From Methanolinea sp. (GTDB taxonomy: Archaea; Halobacteriota; Methanomicrobia; Methanomicrobiales; Methanospirillaceae): a stretch of 64,000 nt of DNA. The stretch lies in assembly GCA_030019395.1 (NCBI GenBank), contig JASEES010000005.1:1-64000 (forward strand). The letters are read 5' to 3'. The notes beneath the pieces are model-generated. The model did not search any database. It was given only the letters and a program-made list of their open reading frames with translations, and was not told the origin of the DNA. Within the stretch, counting starts at the first letter, position 1. Each line of letters opens with the position of its first letter. Below, in pieces: positions 18,011 through 28,100 of the stretch. Both the position numbers and the translations under genes were made by a program.

Positions 18011-18957
18011 GGCCCACCGCCCCCTCCCTCTCCGTCCAGGCCCGTCAGCCGGATGAACACGTCTTCGAGGCTGGGTCCCAGAGTGTTGATGCTGATGATG
18101 CGGAGCCCCGACCTCCTGGCGTAGTCCGTGACACCCACGATGACCGCCGGCGGGTCACCGGTGATCAGCCGGATCTTGTCGCCCATCTTCCGGACACCGG
18201 TGACCTGATCGATCCCGGCAAGATCCTCAGCCCTGACTGCGCCCGGGGGGTCGAAGGCAACCTCGATCGACTGGACACTCTGGATCGTCTTCTTGAGCCG
18301 TTCCGGCGTGTCGATGGCAGCAATCCGGCCCCTGTTGATGATTGCCACCCTGTCGCAGAGGATGTTTGCCTCCTCGATGTTGTGTGTCGTGAGAAATATG
18401 GTCACCCCTTCCCCTGCAAGACGCCTGATGACGTCCCGGATGATCAGGTTGCTCTGTACATCCAGCCCGGAGGTTGGCTCGTCGAGGAAGAGGAGGCGCG
18501 GGTTGTTGATGAGGCCCATGGCGATCGTGAGCCGCCGTTTCATACCCTTGGAAAACCCCTTTGTTTTGTCGTCTTTCCGGCCGGAAAGACCGAAGACCGA
18601 AAGGAGGTCCAGCGCCCGGCTCTCGCGTTCCCTTTTCCCCACGTTGTAGAGCCTCGCGGTGAACATGAGGTTTTCCCAGGCAGAGAGGTCGGTGTAGATG
18701 TTGGAGGTCTCGTGCACGATGCCAATCTCCCTGCGTGCAGGGATCTTTTCCTGCACGACGTCCCGGCCAAAGATGCGCCCGGAACCCCCCGTTGGCTCGG
18801 TCATGCCGGTCAGGATGCGGATCGTCGTCGTTTTTCCCGCCCCGTTCGGCCCGAGGAACCCAAACGTCTCGCCCTCCTCGACGGAAAAACTGATGCCTGC
18901 AAGTGCCTGGATGGTGCCAAACCTCTTTTCGAGGGAGATTGCTTCTATTGCATGCAT
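18007..18957 (-). CDS. ABC transporter ATP-binding protein (DrrA-like)
   Basis: 316 residues. Walker A GPNGAGKT at 36-43, a signature motif in the diverged form FSKGMKRR near 134, Walker B LLFLDEPT near 154-161 and the switch His in TTHNIEE. A C-terminal ~100-residue extension (DUF4162-like) is typical of DrrA-type exporters. It energises the ABC-2 permease encoded by the overlapping next gene. No ribosome site is visible before ATG 18957; it lies 184 bases after the RsbW-like gene on the same strand, so it may have its own promoter or be expressed from the upstream module. Confidence 0.9.
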   Translation of the reverse strand: MHAIEAISLEKRFGTIQALAGISFSVEEGETFGFLGPNGAGKTTTIRILTGMTEPTGGSGRIFGRDVVQEKIPARREIGIVHETSNIYTDLSAWENLMFTARLYNVGKRERESRALDLLSVFGLSGRKDDKTKGFSKGMKRRLTIAMGLINNPRLLFLDEPTSGLDVQSNLIIRDVIRRLAGEGVTIFLTTHNIEEANILCDRVAIINRGRIAAIDTPERLKKTIQSVQSIEVAFDPPGAVRAEDLAGIDQVTGVRKMGDKIRLITGDPPAVIVGVTDYARRSGLRIISINTLGPSLEDVFIRLTGLDGEGGGGGP

Positions 18958-19141
18958 GGGACGTCACAGGAGGGAAGGTCAGCCTGGAAAGCTCCCCGGA
19001 GGATAGTGGGGGATATGGAACCCTTCCGACGTGAAGGTTTCTCTCCTCGTGGAACGGCAGGAGGATCAAAATCCAATCAGCCTTCTCCCTGCCCGGCAGA
19101 AACGGGGATTTTTTCCTGTGCCCGCCCGGACCGTCCCGTTC

Positions 19142-19555
19142 TCAATCCCGGCGTTTCCGGAATGTGAGGATGTTTTCCCCGTCCCGGAACTCGTAGGAGA
19201 CCTCGTCCATCAGCGTCCGGATGAGGTGTATGCCGAGGCCCCCGACCTCTCTCTCCCCGAGGGGCGCAGAGATATCGGGCTCCGGCACGAGGAGGGGGTT
19301 GAACGGGACCCCCCTGTCCCGGAGCTCGATGGTGACGTGGTCGGGCCCGGGCATGACGCCGAGGACGAGATCTCCTTCTCCGCCGGGGTAGGCATGGGTC
19401 ATGACGTTGACAACCGCTTCCTCAACGGCAAGTTCCAGATCGAGGAGGAGCCGTTCCCGGATTCCGGCCTCTCCGAGGACCTGCCGGAGGAAACCAAAAA
19501 CCTCCCCGAGGTTCCGGCGGTCCGCCCGGAGTGTGAGGTGGGACCAGCCGGTCAT
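19142..19555 (-). CDS. RsbW/SpoIIAB-like anti-sigma-type serine kinase
   Basis: 137 residues forming a single GHKL ATPase domain of the HATPase_c_2 type. N box ELAVEEAVVN (about 41-50), G1 box DRGVPFNP (80-87) and G2 box GGLGIHLI (105-112) are intact. In bacteria such proteins phosphorylate a STAS antagonist and hold a sigma factor. Its start overlaps the SpoIIE-type phosphatase stop by 4 bases, and a STAS gene is next upstream, giving the complete partner-switching trio. Archaea have no sigma-70 factors, so its sequestered target must be something else; this is inference. Confidence 0.88.
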   Translation of the reverse strand: MTGWSHLTLRADRRNLGEVFGFLRQVLGEAGIRERLLLDLELAVEEAVVNVMTHAYPGGEGDLVLGVMPGPDHVTIELRDRGVPFNPLLVPEPDISAPLGEREVGGLGIHLIRTLMDEVSYEFRDGENILTFRKRRD

Positions 19556-20940
19556 GGCAATCCGACCTTCAGGACGAGGAGTGTGATATCATCGAACTGG
19601 GGCATGCCGCGGGCGTGCCGGGCGACACTTTCCATGACAACGTCGAGGATATCCCGGGCCGTCCGTTCCCGCGAAGCCACGACCACGTCTGCAAGCCGCC
19701 CGGTTCCGAACTCCTCGTCCTGCGCATTGACGGCCTCGGTGACCCCGTCGGTATAGAAGACGAGAATATCGCCCGGGGAGAGGGTTACGTGCGCGTCCGT
19801 GTATTCGGCATCCCCGATGGCGCCGAGTGCCGGCCCCGTGATGCCGAGATCCGACCGCGTCCCGTCCGCCCTGACGAGGAGGGGAGGGTTGTGGCCTGCA
19901 TTGACATACCTGACGGTTCGCGATGCAGGGTCGACCACGCCGTAGCAGAGGGTGACAAACATCCCGTAACGGGCGTCGGCAGAGATCATCCTGTTCGCAT
20001 CGCTAATGCACTGCAGGGGGGATCTGTGCCACATCGCGTTCGCCCGCGTCACCGTCCGGGAAAGCGCCATGAAGAGGGCGGCAGGGACTCCCTTGCCCGA
20101 TACGTCAGCGATGATGAGACCGAAAGGTTCTCCGGGGCCCCGGGCGATGACGTCATAGAAGTCACCCCCGACCTCCTTTGCGGGAATGCTCCGGGCAGCA
20201 AGGTCAAACCCCTCTATCGGGGGGATCGATTCGGGGAGAAAACTCTCCTGGATCTGGCGTGCGACTGCCAGTTCCGCGTTCTTTCTCTCGAGTTCGGCGT
20301 GGTACGTGTCCCTTTCACCCTTCGTTTTCTGCTCGGCTGCAAGGTTGGAAATGATAAACGCGAAGATGAACATGCCGCCGGCGTTGGCAAGAACCATGGG
20401 GATGCCGATCTGGGCGACGAGGCTCTCTGCCATGGAACGGGGTTCTGCCATGGAGAGCACGAGGCCATTGTGGAGGACTTCCATTCCCCCTGCAAAGAGG
20501 ACTGCCTTTCCCACGCCAATAAACTTCCTGCCAGAGGAGAGCCAGAGGAGACCGCCAAGGAGGCCTGCAATCACCGTCGCGAGGCAGCAGGGGACAACAG
20601 TAAATCCTCCCATGCCGGACCTGTAGAGGGCTCCCACGAGGCCCGCACCCAGCCCGGCGACGGGCCCGCCGAGGAGACCCGCGACCATGGGTCCGAGGTC
20701 CCGCACGTTGACGGGGGCGCCCATGATCTCGATGGTCCCCCATGTTCCGTAAATCGAGAGGGCCCCGAACACGAGGACGAGGAACGCCTGGTGCTTCCAC
20801 GTCAGTTTCCCTGCCACCACGTCCCGGAATGTGGGTGTCCGCGAGAGGAGGTACGCGATGACGGAAAGGACGCAGACGAGCTGGAAGAGGACGTGGATTA
20901 TTTCTGCATATTCAGTGAGCAACCCGGTAGGGACATCCAT
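19552..20940 (-). CDS. Membrane SpoIIE-type PP2C serine phosphatase with 5TM-LYT sensor
   Basis: 462 residues. The first ~205 form six or so membrane segments with the GPMVAGLLGGPVAGLGAGL repeat of the 5TMR-LYT (LytS/YhcK) sensor domain. A short coiled coil (about 208-232) leads into a SpoIIE/RsbU PP2C domain: KEVGGDFYDV, ADVSGKGVPAALFM, YTDGVTEA and FDDITLLVL supply all metal-binding aspartates. It should dephosphorylate the STAS protein encoded 24 bases upstream in response to a membrane or extracellular signal. It overlaps the RsbW-like gene by 4 bases. Confidence 0.92.
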   Translation of the reverse strand: MDVPTGLLTEYAEIIHVLFQLVCVLSVIAYLLSRTPTFRDVVAGKLTWKHQAFLVLVFGALSIYGTWGTIEIMGAPVNVRDLGPMVAGLLGGPVAGLGAGLVGALYRSGMGGFTVVPCCLATVIAGLLGGLLWLSSGRKFIGVGKAVLFAGGMEVLHNGLVLSMAEPRSMAESLVAQIGIPMVLANAGGMFIFAFIISNLAAEQKTKGERDTYHAELERKNAELAVARQIQESFLPESIPPIEGFDLAARSIPAKEVGGDFYDVIARGPGEPFGLIIADVSGKGVPAALFMALSRTVTRANAMWHRSPLQCISDANRMISADARYGMFVTLCYGVVDPASRTVRYVNAGHNPPLLVRADGTRSDLGITGPALGAIGDAEYTDAHVTLSPGDILVFYTDGVTEAVNAQDEEFGTGRLADVVVASRERTARDILDVVMESVARHARGMPQFDDITLLVLKVGLP

Positions 20941-20964
20941 TCCTGTGTACCTGCACGCTTCCGT

Positions 20965-21318
20965 TCAGGAGAAGAAGCTCCCGACGGCCTGCTCCTCCTG
21001 CTCGAATATGGTAAAGATACGGTTGAACCCGGTCATCGCGATCACGTCACGGACCTGCGGCTGGAGGCAGGCGAGCCGGAGATCGCCCCCCGCCTGCCGT
21101 GCCTGTTTCAACCCGGCGAGGAGGACACGGAGGCCCGAGCTGCTGATGTACGAGAGGCCAGATGCGTTGACGACGATTTTCGTCCGGCCAGACCGGACCA
21201 GTGACTGGATTGCGTTCTCTCCCTCCGGACTTGAGTTGGCATCCATCCGCCCGGAAAAAAGGATGATATCGACATCACGGTCCTGTTTCGTCGAGACCTG
21301 GAAGGGAGCACTTACCAT
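20965..21318 (-). CDS. STAS-domain anti-sigma-factor antagonist-like protein
   Basis: 117 residues, one STAS domain. The conserved GLSYISSSGLRVLL stretch (about 54-67) contains the serine phosphorylated in SpoIIAA/RsbV proteins. It is the first gene of the same-strand run that continues with the phosphatase and the RsbW-like kinase. Upstream of ATG 21318 there is no ribosome site, but AATAAT at about 21335-21340 on the minus strand could be a TATA box giving an almost leaderless mRNA. It should switch between phosphorylated and free forms under the opposing action of its two neighbours. Confidence 0.9.
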   Translation of the reverse strand: MVSAPFQVSTKQDRDVDIILFSGRMDANSSPEGENAIQSLVRSGRTKIVVNASGLSYISSSGLRVLLAGLKQARQAGGDLRLACLQPQVRDVIAMTGFNRIFTIFEQEEQAVGSFFS

Positions 21319-21653
21319 AGGAGTATTGGTACTCGCAGTGTGACATTATTCTTCCCCTCATTATTCAGGCCTTGGAGACTTTCCCCTCGTGAATCGAAGC
21401 CTGCTCTCTCCCATTTTCAGCCGGGCATCCCACCCTTGGTTTGAGTCCCGGCCGGACTTCTGCATGTCCGGTGATTTGACGCAGGGGATGGAACGATGTC
21501 ATCCATCACTCCTAAAAGAAGTCATAATGCCTGACTTTTTCCGGCGTTATTTTATTTACAAGACCGTCCGGGAATCTATCCCGGTGCCGGAATCCGATAA
21601 ATAAACCGTGTTGTTATTACTCCGGAACGCAGTACTATCCCTGGTAGTTCCCG
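21319..21653. other. Intergenic region between STAS and MBL-fusion genes
   Basis: This 335-base stretch separates two divergent genes. It holds a likely TATA-like AATAAATAA-type sequence near 21597-21605 for the plus-strand gene and the AT-rich element for the STAS gene. A 25-codon frame (21527-21604) has no ribosome site and no family resemblance; I do not call it. No tRNA or structured RNA is seen. Confidence 0.5.
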
Positions 21654-23390
21654 ATGCGACCTGCACCACCCCTGCGTCCTGCCCGGTGGCAGCCCCTGCC
21701 CGGGACAGAGGGAATGCGCATTTTCCCTTTTTTTGGAAAGCCGGACTGCACCAGTTCAAACCTGTGCCTCATCGATACCGGTAGCGAGTTTATCGTGATC
21801 GATACAGGGACAAACGAGCGGCAACTCGAAGATGTCGTCCGACTCGTCAGGGAAGTGCCGGGCGGATCTCTTCGCCCCGTCATCCTCTTTATCACGCACT
21901 GCCACATCGATCACTGCTACCCGCTCCTCGCCGGGTCACTGCTCGACCGTCTCCCCCTCTTCGTTGCTGCCCAGGAAGTGGGGGCAGCAGCAATCGCAAC
22001 CGGAGACGTGCAGTTGACCCTCGGGGAGATGTTCAGGAAGCAATTGAAGCCTCACGCCGTCCAGATTCCCCTCCTGTGCACGGCTGACCGGGAGCGGGGA
22101 GGAGAGAAGATCCTTTCCGTCCCCGGCCTTGGCTCCGTACGCCTTCTGACAGACGTGCCCGCCGCCACGGGGCCTCTCCACACCGTATCCCAGCAGGTCA
22201 TTCTTCCCCCGGGGACGTGCCTTTCGGTTTATTCAACCCCGGGACACACGCCGGACAGCATCTGCGTACGCATCGGCAGTGTCCTCTTCTGCGGAGATAT
22301 CCTCTTTGCAACGACACCCGGCGTTGCGGGTATCAGGGGTTTTTCCCGCGACGACCTTCTCTCGACGATCCGGACACTCCAGGCAATCGTTGACGCGGGA
22401 GAAATCACCGTCTGGTACCCCGGCCACGGCGATCCGCTCGGGAACCCTGCCATGGCAAGGGCCCTGCACAATCTCGAAAGGGAGGTCCTCTCCCTGCGGG
22501 AAATCCACACGTTTGACCTTTCCCGTCTCGAGGAGTCCCGGGACCATGCCCTCGATATCCTCGACGAGGCAGAGAGGCTCTTTGCCATCATCGGGGGGCG
22601 GCTCCTCGCACTCTCTTTCATCCTCGAGTCCCTCGGCGAGGAAGCAGAGGCAGAAAAGTTCCGGGAAGTCATGGACATTACCGCGACCGACACGGTGCTC
22701 TGCGATTTCCAGCAGTTCTGTGCCGATGTCCGTGCAGGGAAGAGGGTCGAAGTCCAGCTCATCCCCAAGGCCGTCCAGGTGCTGCAGAAACTCCGAAGAT
22801 CCCTCTCCTGCGAGGAAGTCTCCGGTGTCGTTGACCACTCCATCATCTGGAGGGCCGAGAGGCTCCTTGATGAATTTCTCGCAACGGCCCGCGACATTCC
22901 CCGCGATCCGACACCTGACCAGGTGGATCTTGTGTCCCTCCTTGAATCTCTCGTTACTACCGCGCACTGCCCCCCCGTCCCGGACGAGGAATTCATCGCT
23001 GCCGCGGAGGACGCGGAAGCGTTCCGGAAAGCCCTCGTTGCCCGGCTTGCATTCCTCCCTCCGGTTCCTGCTCTCTCCCTCGCCCTCGACCGGAAAAAAA
23101 CCGACATTCCCCCGGTTGCCAGCGACAGGTTCCGGCTCTCCGACAGCCTGATGGCCCTTCTCGAGGACCTCGAGGCAGCAGGGTGCCGGGATGCACGCCT
23201 CGGCGCCCGCCAGCGAGGGTCCGCGGTAGAACTTGTCATCGAGGCAGGTTGCCCGGGTAAAAAAGAAATATTGTCCCCCCGCCTTACCCGGAGACACGAA
23301 CGGAGGTTTCACCTCTGCGGCGGAGAGTTCTCGGCAGCCCGTGAGGGGGATCGGATCACCTGCACGGTATCGTTTGTCGCAGCGCGGTAA
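21654..23390 (+). CDS. Metallo-beta-lactamase-fold protein with C-terminal kinase-like region
   Basis: 578 residues. Residues about 20-265 are an MBL-fold hydrolase: THCHIDH (H82, H84, D86, H87), a GHTPDS histidine, FCGDILF aspartate and YPGHGD histidine complete a two-metal site. Residues about 285-578 are unusual. Helical segments around 300-410 resemble a dimerisation/phosphotransfer bundle, and the last ~110 residues resemble a GHKL ATPase that has lost its DxGxG motif, ending with a GGEFSAAREGDRITCTVSF strand pair like that closing kinase domains. This second part is an inference from pattern only. ATG 21714 is an alternative start. Divergent from the partner-switching genes. Confidence 0.82.
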   Translation: MRPAPPLRPARWQPLPGTEGMRIFPFFGKPDCTSSNLCLIDTGSEFIVIDTGTNERQLEDVVRLVREVPGGSLRPVILFITHCHIDHCYPLLAGSLLDRLPLFVAAQEVGAAAIATGDVQLTLGEMFRKQLKPHAVQIPLLCTADRERGGEKILSVPGLGSVRLLTDVPAATGPLHTVSQQVILPPGTCLSVYSTPGHTPDSICVRIGSVLFCGDILFATTPGVAGIRGFSRDDLLSTIRTLQAIVDAGEITVWYPGHGDPLGNPAMARALHNLEREVLSLREIHTFDLSRLEESRDHALDILDEAERLFAIIGGRLLALSFILESLGEEAEAEKFREVMDITATDTVLCDFQQFCADVRAGKRVEVQLIPKAVQVLQKLRRSLSCEEVSGVVDHSIIWRAERLLDEFLATARDIPRDPTPDQVDLVSLLESLVTTAHCPPVPDEEFIAAAEDAEAFRKALVARLAFLPPVPALSLALDRKKTDIPPVASDRFRLSDSLMALLEDLEAAGCRDARLGARQRGSAVELVIEAGCPGKKEILSPRLTRRHERRFHLCGGEFSAAREGDRITCTVSFVAAR

Positions 23391-23438
23391 GGCGGCGAAT
23401 ACCAAACTTTTATTGCCTGATATATGCCAGACTCGTCC

Positions 23439-23816
23439 ATGGCAGAAAGACCACTCGGTGTCACTATCATCGGTATCCTCTGGATCATCGGGGGAATTCT
23501 TGCACTCCTCGTCGGATTAGGAATCGCCGTTCTGGGTGGCGCTATCGCGGGCCCCCTCGGAGCTGCTTTCGGACTGGTTATCGGTTTTGGATCCGTGATT
23601 ATCGGGCTCATCTTTATCATCCTTGGCATCGGCTGCTTCAAGGGATGGGGATGGGTCTGGACGATTGGTGTCATCATCACGATCATCTACCTTATCCTTG
23701 GAATCATTGACCTTGTCCAGTCAGGAGCCAGTGCTCTGATCAGGATCATCATCTCCATCATCATCCTGTGGTACCTCTTTAAGGACAACGTCAAGAAGTA
23801 CTTTGGCAAAACCTGA
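23439..23816 (+). CDS. Small multi-pass membrane protein
   Basis: About 125 residues with four hydrophobic segments (roughly 8-30, 35-58, 65-85 and 92-112), rich in Ile and Gly, and a basic C-terminus. No catalytic motif. ATG 23439 is favoured because CTTTTATT at 23404-23411 would act as TATA box and start transcription almost at this codon; an in-frame ATG at 23424 is the alternative. Function unknown. Confidence 0.72.
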   Translation: MAERPLGVTIIGILWIIGGILALLVGLGIAVLGGAIAGPLGAAFGLVIGFGSVIIGLIFIILGIGCFKGWGWVWTIGVIITIIYLILGIIDLVQSGASALIRIIISIIILWYLFKDNVKKYFGKT

Positions 23817-24055
23817 ACTGCGACGGAGAGCAGGGAAAAGTCCCAATTTTTCCCGCATCGCACCCGTGACAGGAGTAACGGGGTGCGTCACGCAGTGGAA
23901 CCGTCAGTAAAGGGGACTATTGCCTTTTTCCCTCTAAAATCCCTTCTCCCGGTACAGTAATCCTCCCATGACTCCCGGCACGGCGGCAGGTATTAATAGC
24001 GGGAACGGGCACTCTCTCTTCATCCAACGCCTCCTCCCCTTCCCCGGAGTTCTCC

Positions 24056-24937
24056 GTGATCGACATTCTCTGTGTGGATGATGACCCCGATTTCCTCGAG
24101 ATAACGAAGCGCATGGTGGAAAGATCCGGCGCGATCTCGATAGATACTGCAAGTTCTGCAGAAAATGCCCTCGCAATGATGGAGCGCCGTGCGTACGATG
24201 TCATCGTCTCGGACTACCAGATGCCCCGTACTGACGGTATCGAGTTCCTGAAAACGCTCCGAAAATCAGGGAATACAACGCCATTCATCATTTTTACCGG
24301 CAGGGGTCGCGAGGAGATCGTCATCCGGGCCTACGACAGCGGGGCGGACTTTTACGTCCAGAAAGGGGGAGACCTGAAGGCACAGTTCCGCGAGCTGGAG
24401 CACAAGATCGTGCAGGCGGTGCGGATCCACGAGGCAGAGTCTGCATTCCGCGAGAGCGAGGAGCGGTACCGATCTGTTGTGGAGAACGCAAGCGAGGGGA
24501 TCGTGGTCGTGCAGGACGAACGTATCCTGTATGCCAACCCGCGGGCCCTGGAAATGGTAGAGGCCACTCCCGACGAGGTGACAGGAAAGAACTTCGCCCT
24601 CTTCGTTCACCCCGATGATATCCCGCTCGTGACCGGGAGGTACTACAAGCGCCAGAAAGGAGTACCGATTCCCAAGACCTATGACTTCAGGATAGTCGGG
24701 AAAGGGGGACTTGTCACGTGGGTCCAGGCATCGGCAGTCCTGATACCATGGAACCGCCGGCCCGCAACCCTCGCTCTCCTGGCAGACATCACGGAGAGGA
24801 GGGAGCGCGAGAATGGTGTCCGTCAGCGAAACGTCGACCTCGAAAAGACTGTGGAAGACCAGGCTGCCCGGCTGGAAAAGTCAGAAAACGAGAAGAAAGA
24901 CCTCCTCAGGAGACTTGCCGGGGATGATGCCGGCTGA
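24056..24937 (+). CDS. Receiver-PAS protein with coiled-coil tail
   Basis: 293 residues from GTG 24056, preceded by GGAG at good spacing. A receiver domain (1-120) has the acidic DDD near residues 8-10, phosphoacceptor Asp in VSDYQMP near 56, and a Lys in the QKGGD stretch. A PAS domain follows (about 132-250), then a charged coiled coil to the end. There is no kinase or DNA-binding domain, so it probably relays a signal by protein contact, perhaps with the larger hybrid kinase encoded next, whose receiver has the same SDYQMP and FTGRG features. Confidence 0.85.
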   Translation: MIDILCVDDDPDFLEITKRMVERSGAISIDTASSAENALAMMERRAYDVIVSDYQMPRTDGIEFLKTLRKSGNTTPFIIFTGRGREEIVIRAYDSGADFYVQKGGDLKAQFRELEHKIVQAVRIHEAESAFRESEERYRSVVENASEGIVVVQDERILYANPRALEMVEATPDEVTGKNFALFVHPDDIPLVTGRYYKRQKGVPIPKTYDFRIVGKGGLVTWVQASAVLIPWNRRPATLALLADITERRERENGVRQRNVDLEKTVEDQAARLEKSENEKKDLLRRLAGDDAG

Positions 24938-25108
24938 CAGGAACGATCCATTCTTCCACCAGTACGGGTGACCTTTATTCCTGCCAGTTCATCCCTCCGT
25001 TCCAGGCATTGCACCCGCCGGTGTTTCACGAGAGATGAGTTTTTCTCCTGTAGATTCCATCCTTCTTCATCCATTTCCCTTCGTGAATGAAAACCGGGAT
25101 CAGGAGCA

Positions 25109-28100
25109 ATGACAAACCCGTACCGCATCCTGTACGTCGACGATGAACCGGCACTGCTCGATATAGTCCGGCTCTACCTCGAGAGGAAGAAGAGGTTCAT
25201 CGTGGACACGGCAACGTCTGCAGGCGAGGCGCTGAAAATGATGCAGGGGAACCCGCCCTACGATGCCATCGTCAGCGATTACCAGATGCCCGTCATGGAT
25301 GGGATCGGGTTCCTCAGGGTTCTCCGCAAGCAAGGGGATGATACGCCCTTTATCATATTCACCGGGAAGGGCAGGGAGGACATTGTCATCCAGGCCCTGA
25401 ACGAGGGTGCCGACTTTTACCTCCAGAAAGGAGGTGACCCCGCATCCCAGTTCGCCGAGCTTGCCCACGTCATCCAGAAGGTTGTCCGCCAGAAGAGAAT
25501 CGAGTCAAGCATCCGCGACATGGAACGACGCGAGGCAGACATCCTCAATTTCCTGCCTGATGCAACGGTAGCAATCGATCTCCGGGGTACGGTGATCGCA
25601 TGGAACCGTGCAATGGAGAAGATGACAGGGATTCCTGCTGACCAGATGCTCGGCAAAGGGGACCACGAGTATGCCCTCCCGTTTTACCACGAACGGCGCC
25701 CGATCCTCGTCGACCTCGTCCTTCAATCCGATCCCGGAACCGAGGCCAGGTACCCGTACATCAGGAAGGAGGGAGAGACCCTCATCTCGGAGATTTTCAT
25801 ACCCTCTTTTAATGACGGAAAGGGTGCCCACCTCTGGTTCCTCGCGTCGCCTCTTTACAATTCGCGGGGAGAGGTCGTCGGGGCGATCGAGTCCATCCGG
25901 GACGTGAGCGAATGGAAGGACATGGAAAAGGAGATGGAGGAGAGGGGGAGGTTCCTCTCCACGCTGGTCGCAAACCTCCCGGGCTTTGTTTACCGGTGCA
26001 GGAATGACCGGAACTGGACGATGGAATACATAAGCGACGGGTGCCGGGACGTGACAGGGTATGAACCGTCCGATTTCATCGGGAATGCGACACTTGCCTT
26101 CAATGATATCATCCACCCCGACTACCGGAACGTCCTGTGGAACCTCTGGCAGGAAATCCTCGCAGATCGGCGGGTATTCGAATACGAGTACCCCATTACC
26201 ACCCGCCATGGCGAGACCCGCTGGGTGTGGGAACGGGGGAGGGGTATCTATTCGGAGGATGGCACTCTTCTTTACCTTGAAGGGTTCATCACGGACATCA
26301 CGGCCCGGAAGAACGTCGAAGACGAACTCCGGAAGAGCCGGGAGCAGCTCGCCCTTGCCATCGAGGGGTCGGGGGCCGGTCTCTGGGACTGGAAGGTCCA
26401 GACAGGGGAACTCTCCTGTAACGAGAGGTGGGCTGAAATTTTGGGGTATACACGGGATGAACTCGAACCTCTCAGCATCGAGATCTGGACCCGCCTTGTG
26501 CATCCCGATGACCTGGAGGTTTCCAATTCCCTGCTCCAGAAGCATTTTGCCCACGAGACCTCCTCCTACGAGTGCGAAGCGCGGATGCGGCACAAGGATG
26601 GGCACTGGGTCTGGATCCTTGATCGGGGAAAGGTGACGGAGTGGGACGGGGAGGGAAGACCGGTGCGCATGACGGGAACCCACCTCGATATTACCGAGCG
26701 GAAACGTATCGAGGAGGAGCTCCGGGAGAGCAGGGAAATTCTCCACAATTTCATCGGGAACCTCCCGGTTGGTTTGTACCGGAACACTCCCGGTGCCCGG
26801 GGCGAGTACATCATGGCAAACCCCTATATTGCCCGGCTGCACGGGTTCGAGACCCTCGATGAATTATTCACGCATCCTGCAGCAGACCTGTACGAAGATC
26901 CCTCCGAACGCCTTGCGTTCTCCGACGAACTGGTGCGGGCCGGTTCCGTGTTCGGCAGGGAGCTCCAGTTCAGGAGAAAGAACGGGGAGCGGTTCTGGGG
27001 GCGTGTCTCGGCAGTCGCGGTACGCGATGAAAAGGGCAATGTCAAGTACTTTGATGGAGTTATCGAGGACATCACGGAGCAAAAAAAGGCCGAGAAAGCG
27101 TTCGGGGAGAGCGAAAAGAAATACCGGGATCTCCTCGAAAAACTCCCCGAACAGGTCATCGTGCACAGGGGAGGCCTCATCCTGTACGCAAACCCCGCAA
27201 CCTTCAGGACACTGGGATACAAGCCCGAAGAGGTTATCAACCGCCATGTCCTCGAGTTCATCCCCCCGGAATACCACCCCCGGGTCGTCGAGACCCTTCG
27301 AAAGAGGGATGCCGGGCAGGAAACGGAGTATTACGAGATCGAGATCCTTGGAAAAGATGGAATCCGGAGGACCATGAGAGTCAGCGGGAATCCTATCACT
27401 TTCGATGGCGAGCCGGCAACCCTCATTGTCCTCTTTGACATCACCGAAAGGAAACGTGCAGAACAGGCGCTCCAGCAGGCAAACAGGAAGATAGCCCTAT
27501 TAAACAGCGTCACGAGGCACGATATCAGTAACCATCTCCTTGTGCTCACCGGTCTTCTTGAACTCCTGCAGGACACCATGGAGCCATCGGAAAGGGCGGA
27601 CCTCCTCGAAAAAGTACGCAGGGCGGCTGTCAGGATATCTGCAGCGATCCAGTTCACGAAAGATTATGAAAAGATCGGGGGCAGCGATCCCCAGTGGCAG
27701 GATATCCACGATCTCGTCGAGACAGCGAAGGCAGATTTTGTCTCTCCGGCGCTCACGATTGAAAACCAGATACCCCGCGGCCTTCTCGTATTTTCCGATT
27801 CCATGTTGGCAAAAGTCATAACGAACCTCATTGACAATTCAGTCCGACACGGGGGGAATGTAACATCTATCCGGTTCTCGACCGCTGGGGAGGGGGAAAA
27901 CCTCCTCATTGCCTACGAGGATGATGGCGCCGGCATCCCGGATGGAGAGAAAGAAATGATTTTTGAGAGGGGATACGGGAAGAACACGGGATGGGGACTT
28001 TTCCTGTCACGCGAGATCCTTGCCATCACCGGGATGAGCATCAGGGAGGACGGCGTGCCGGGGGAGGGGGCGCGGTTTCTTCTCACCGTGCCCGGGGGAT

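Noticed and set aside
19615-21204. 529-codon plus-strand frame across the phosphatase and STAS genes
   Set aside because: Composition is not protein-like; it lies opposite genes whose motifs are all intact.
21527-21604. 25-codon frame beginning MPDFFRRYF
   Set aside because: No ribosome site, no homology pattern, and too short to support without comparison.
25505-26842. 445-codon minus-strand frame opposite the hybrid kinase
   Set aside because: Shadow of the PAS-kinase gene; no domain resemblance.
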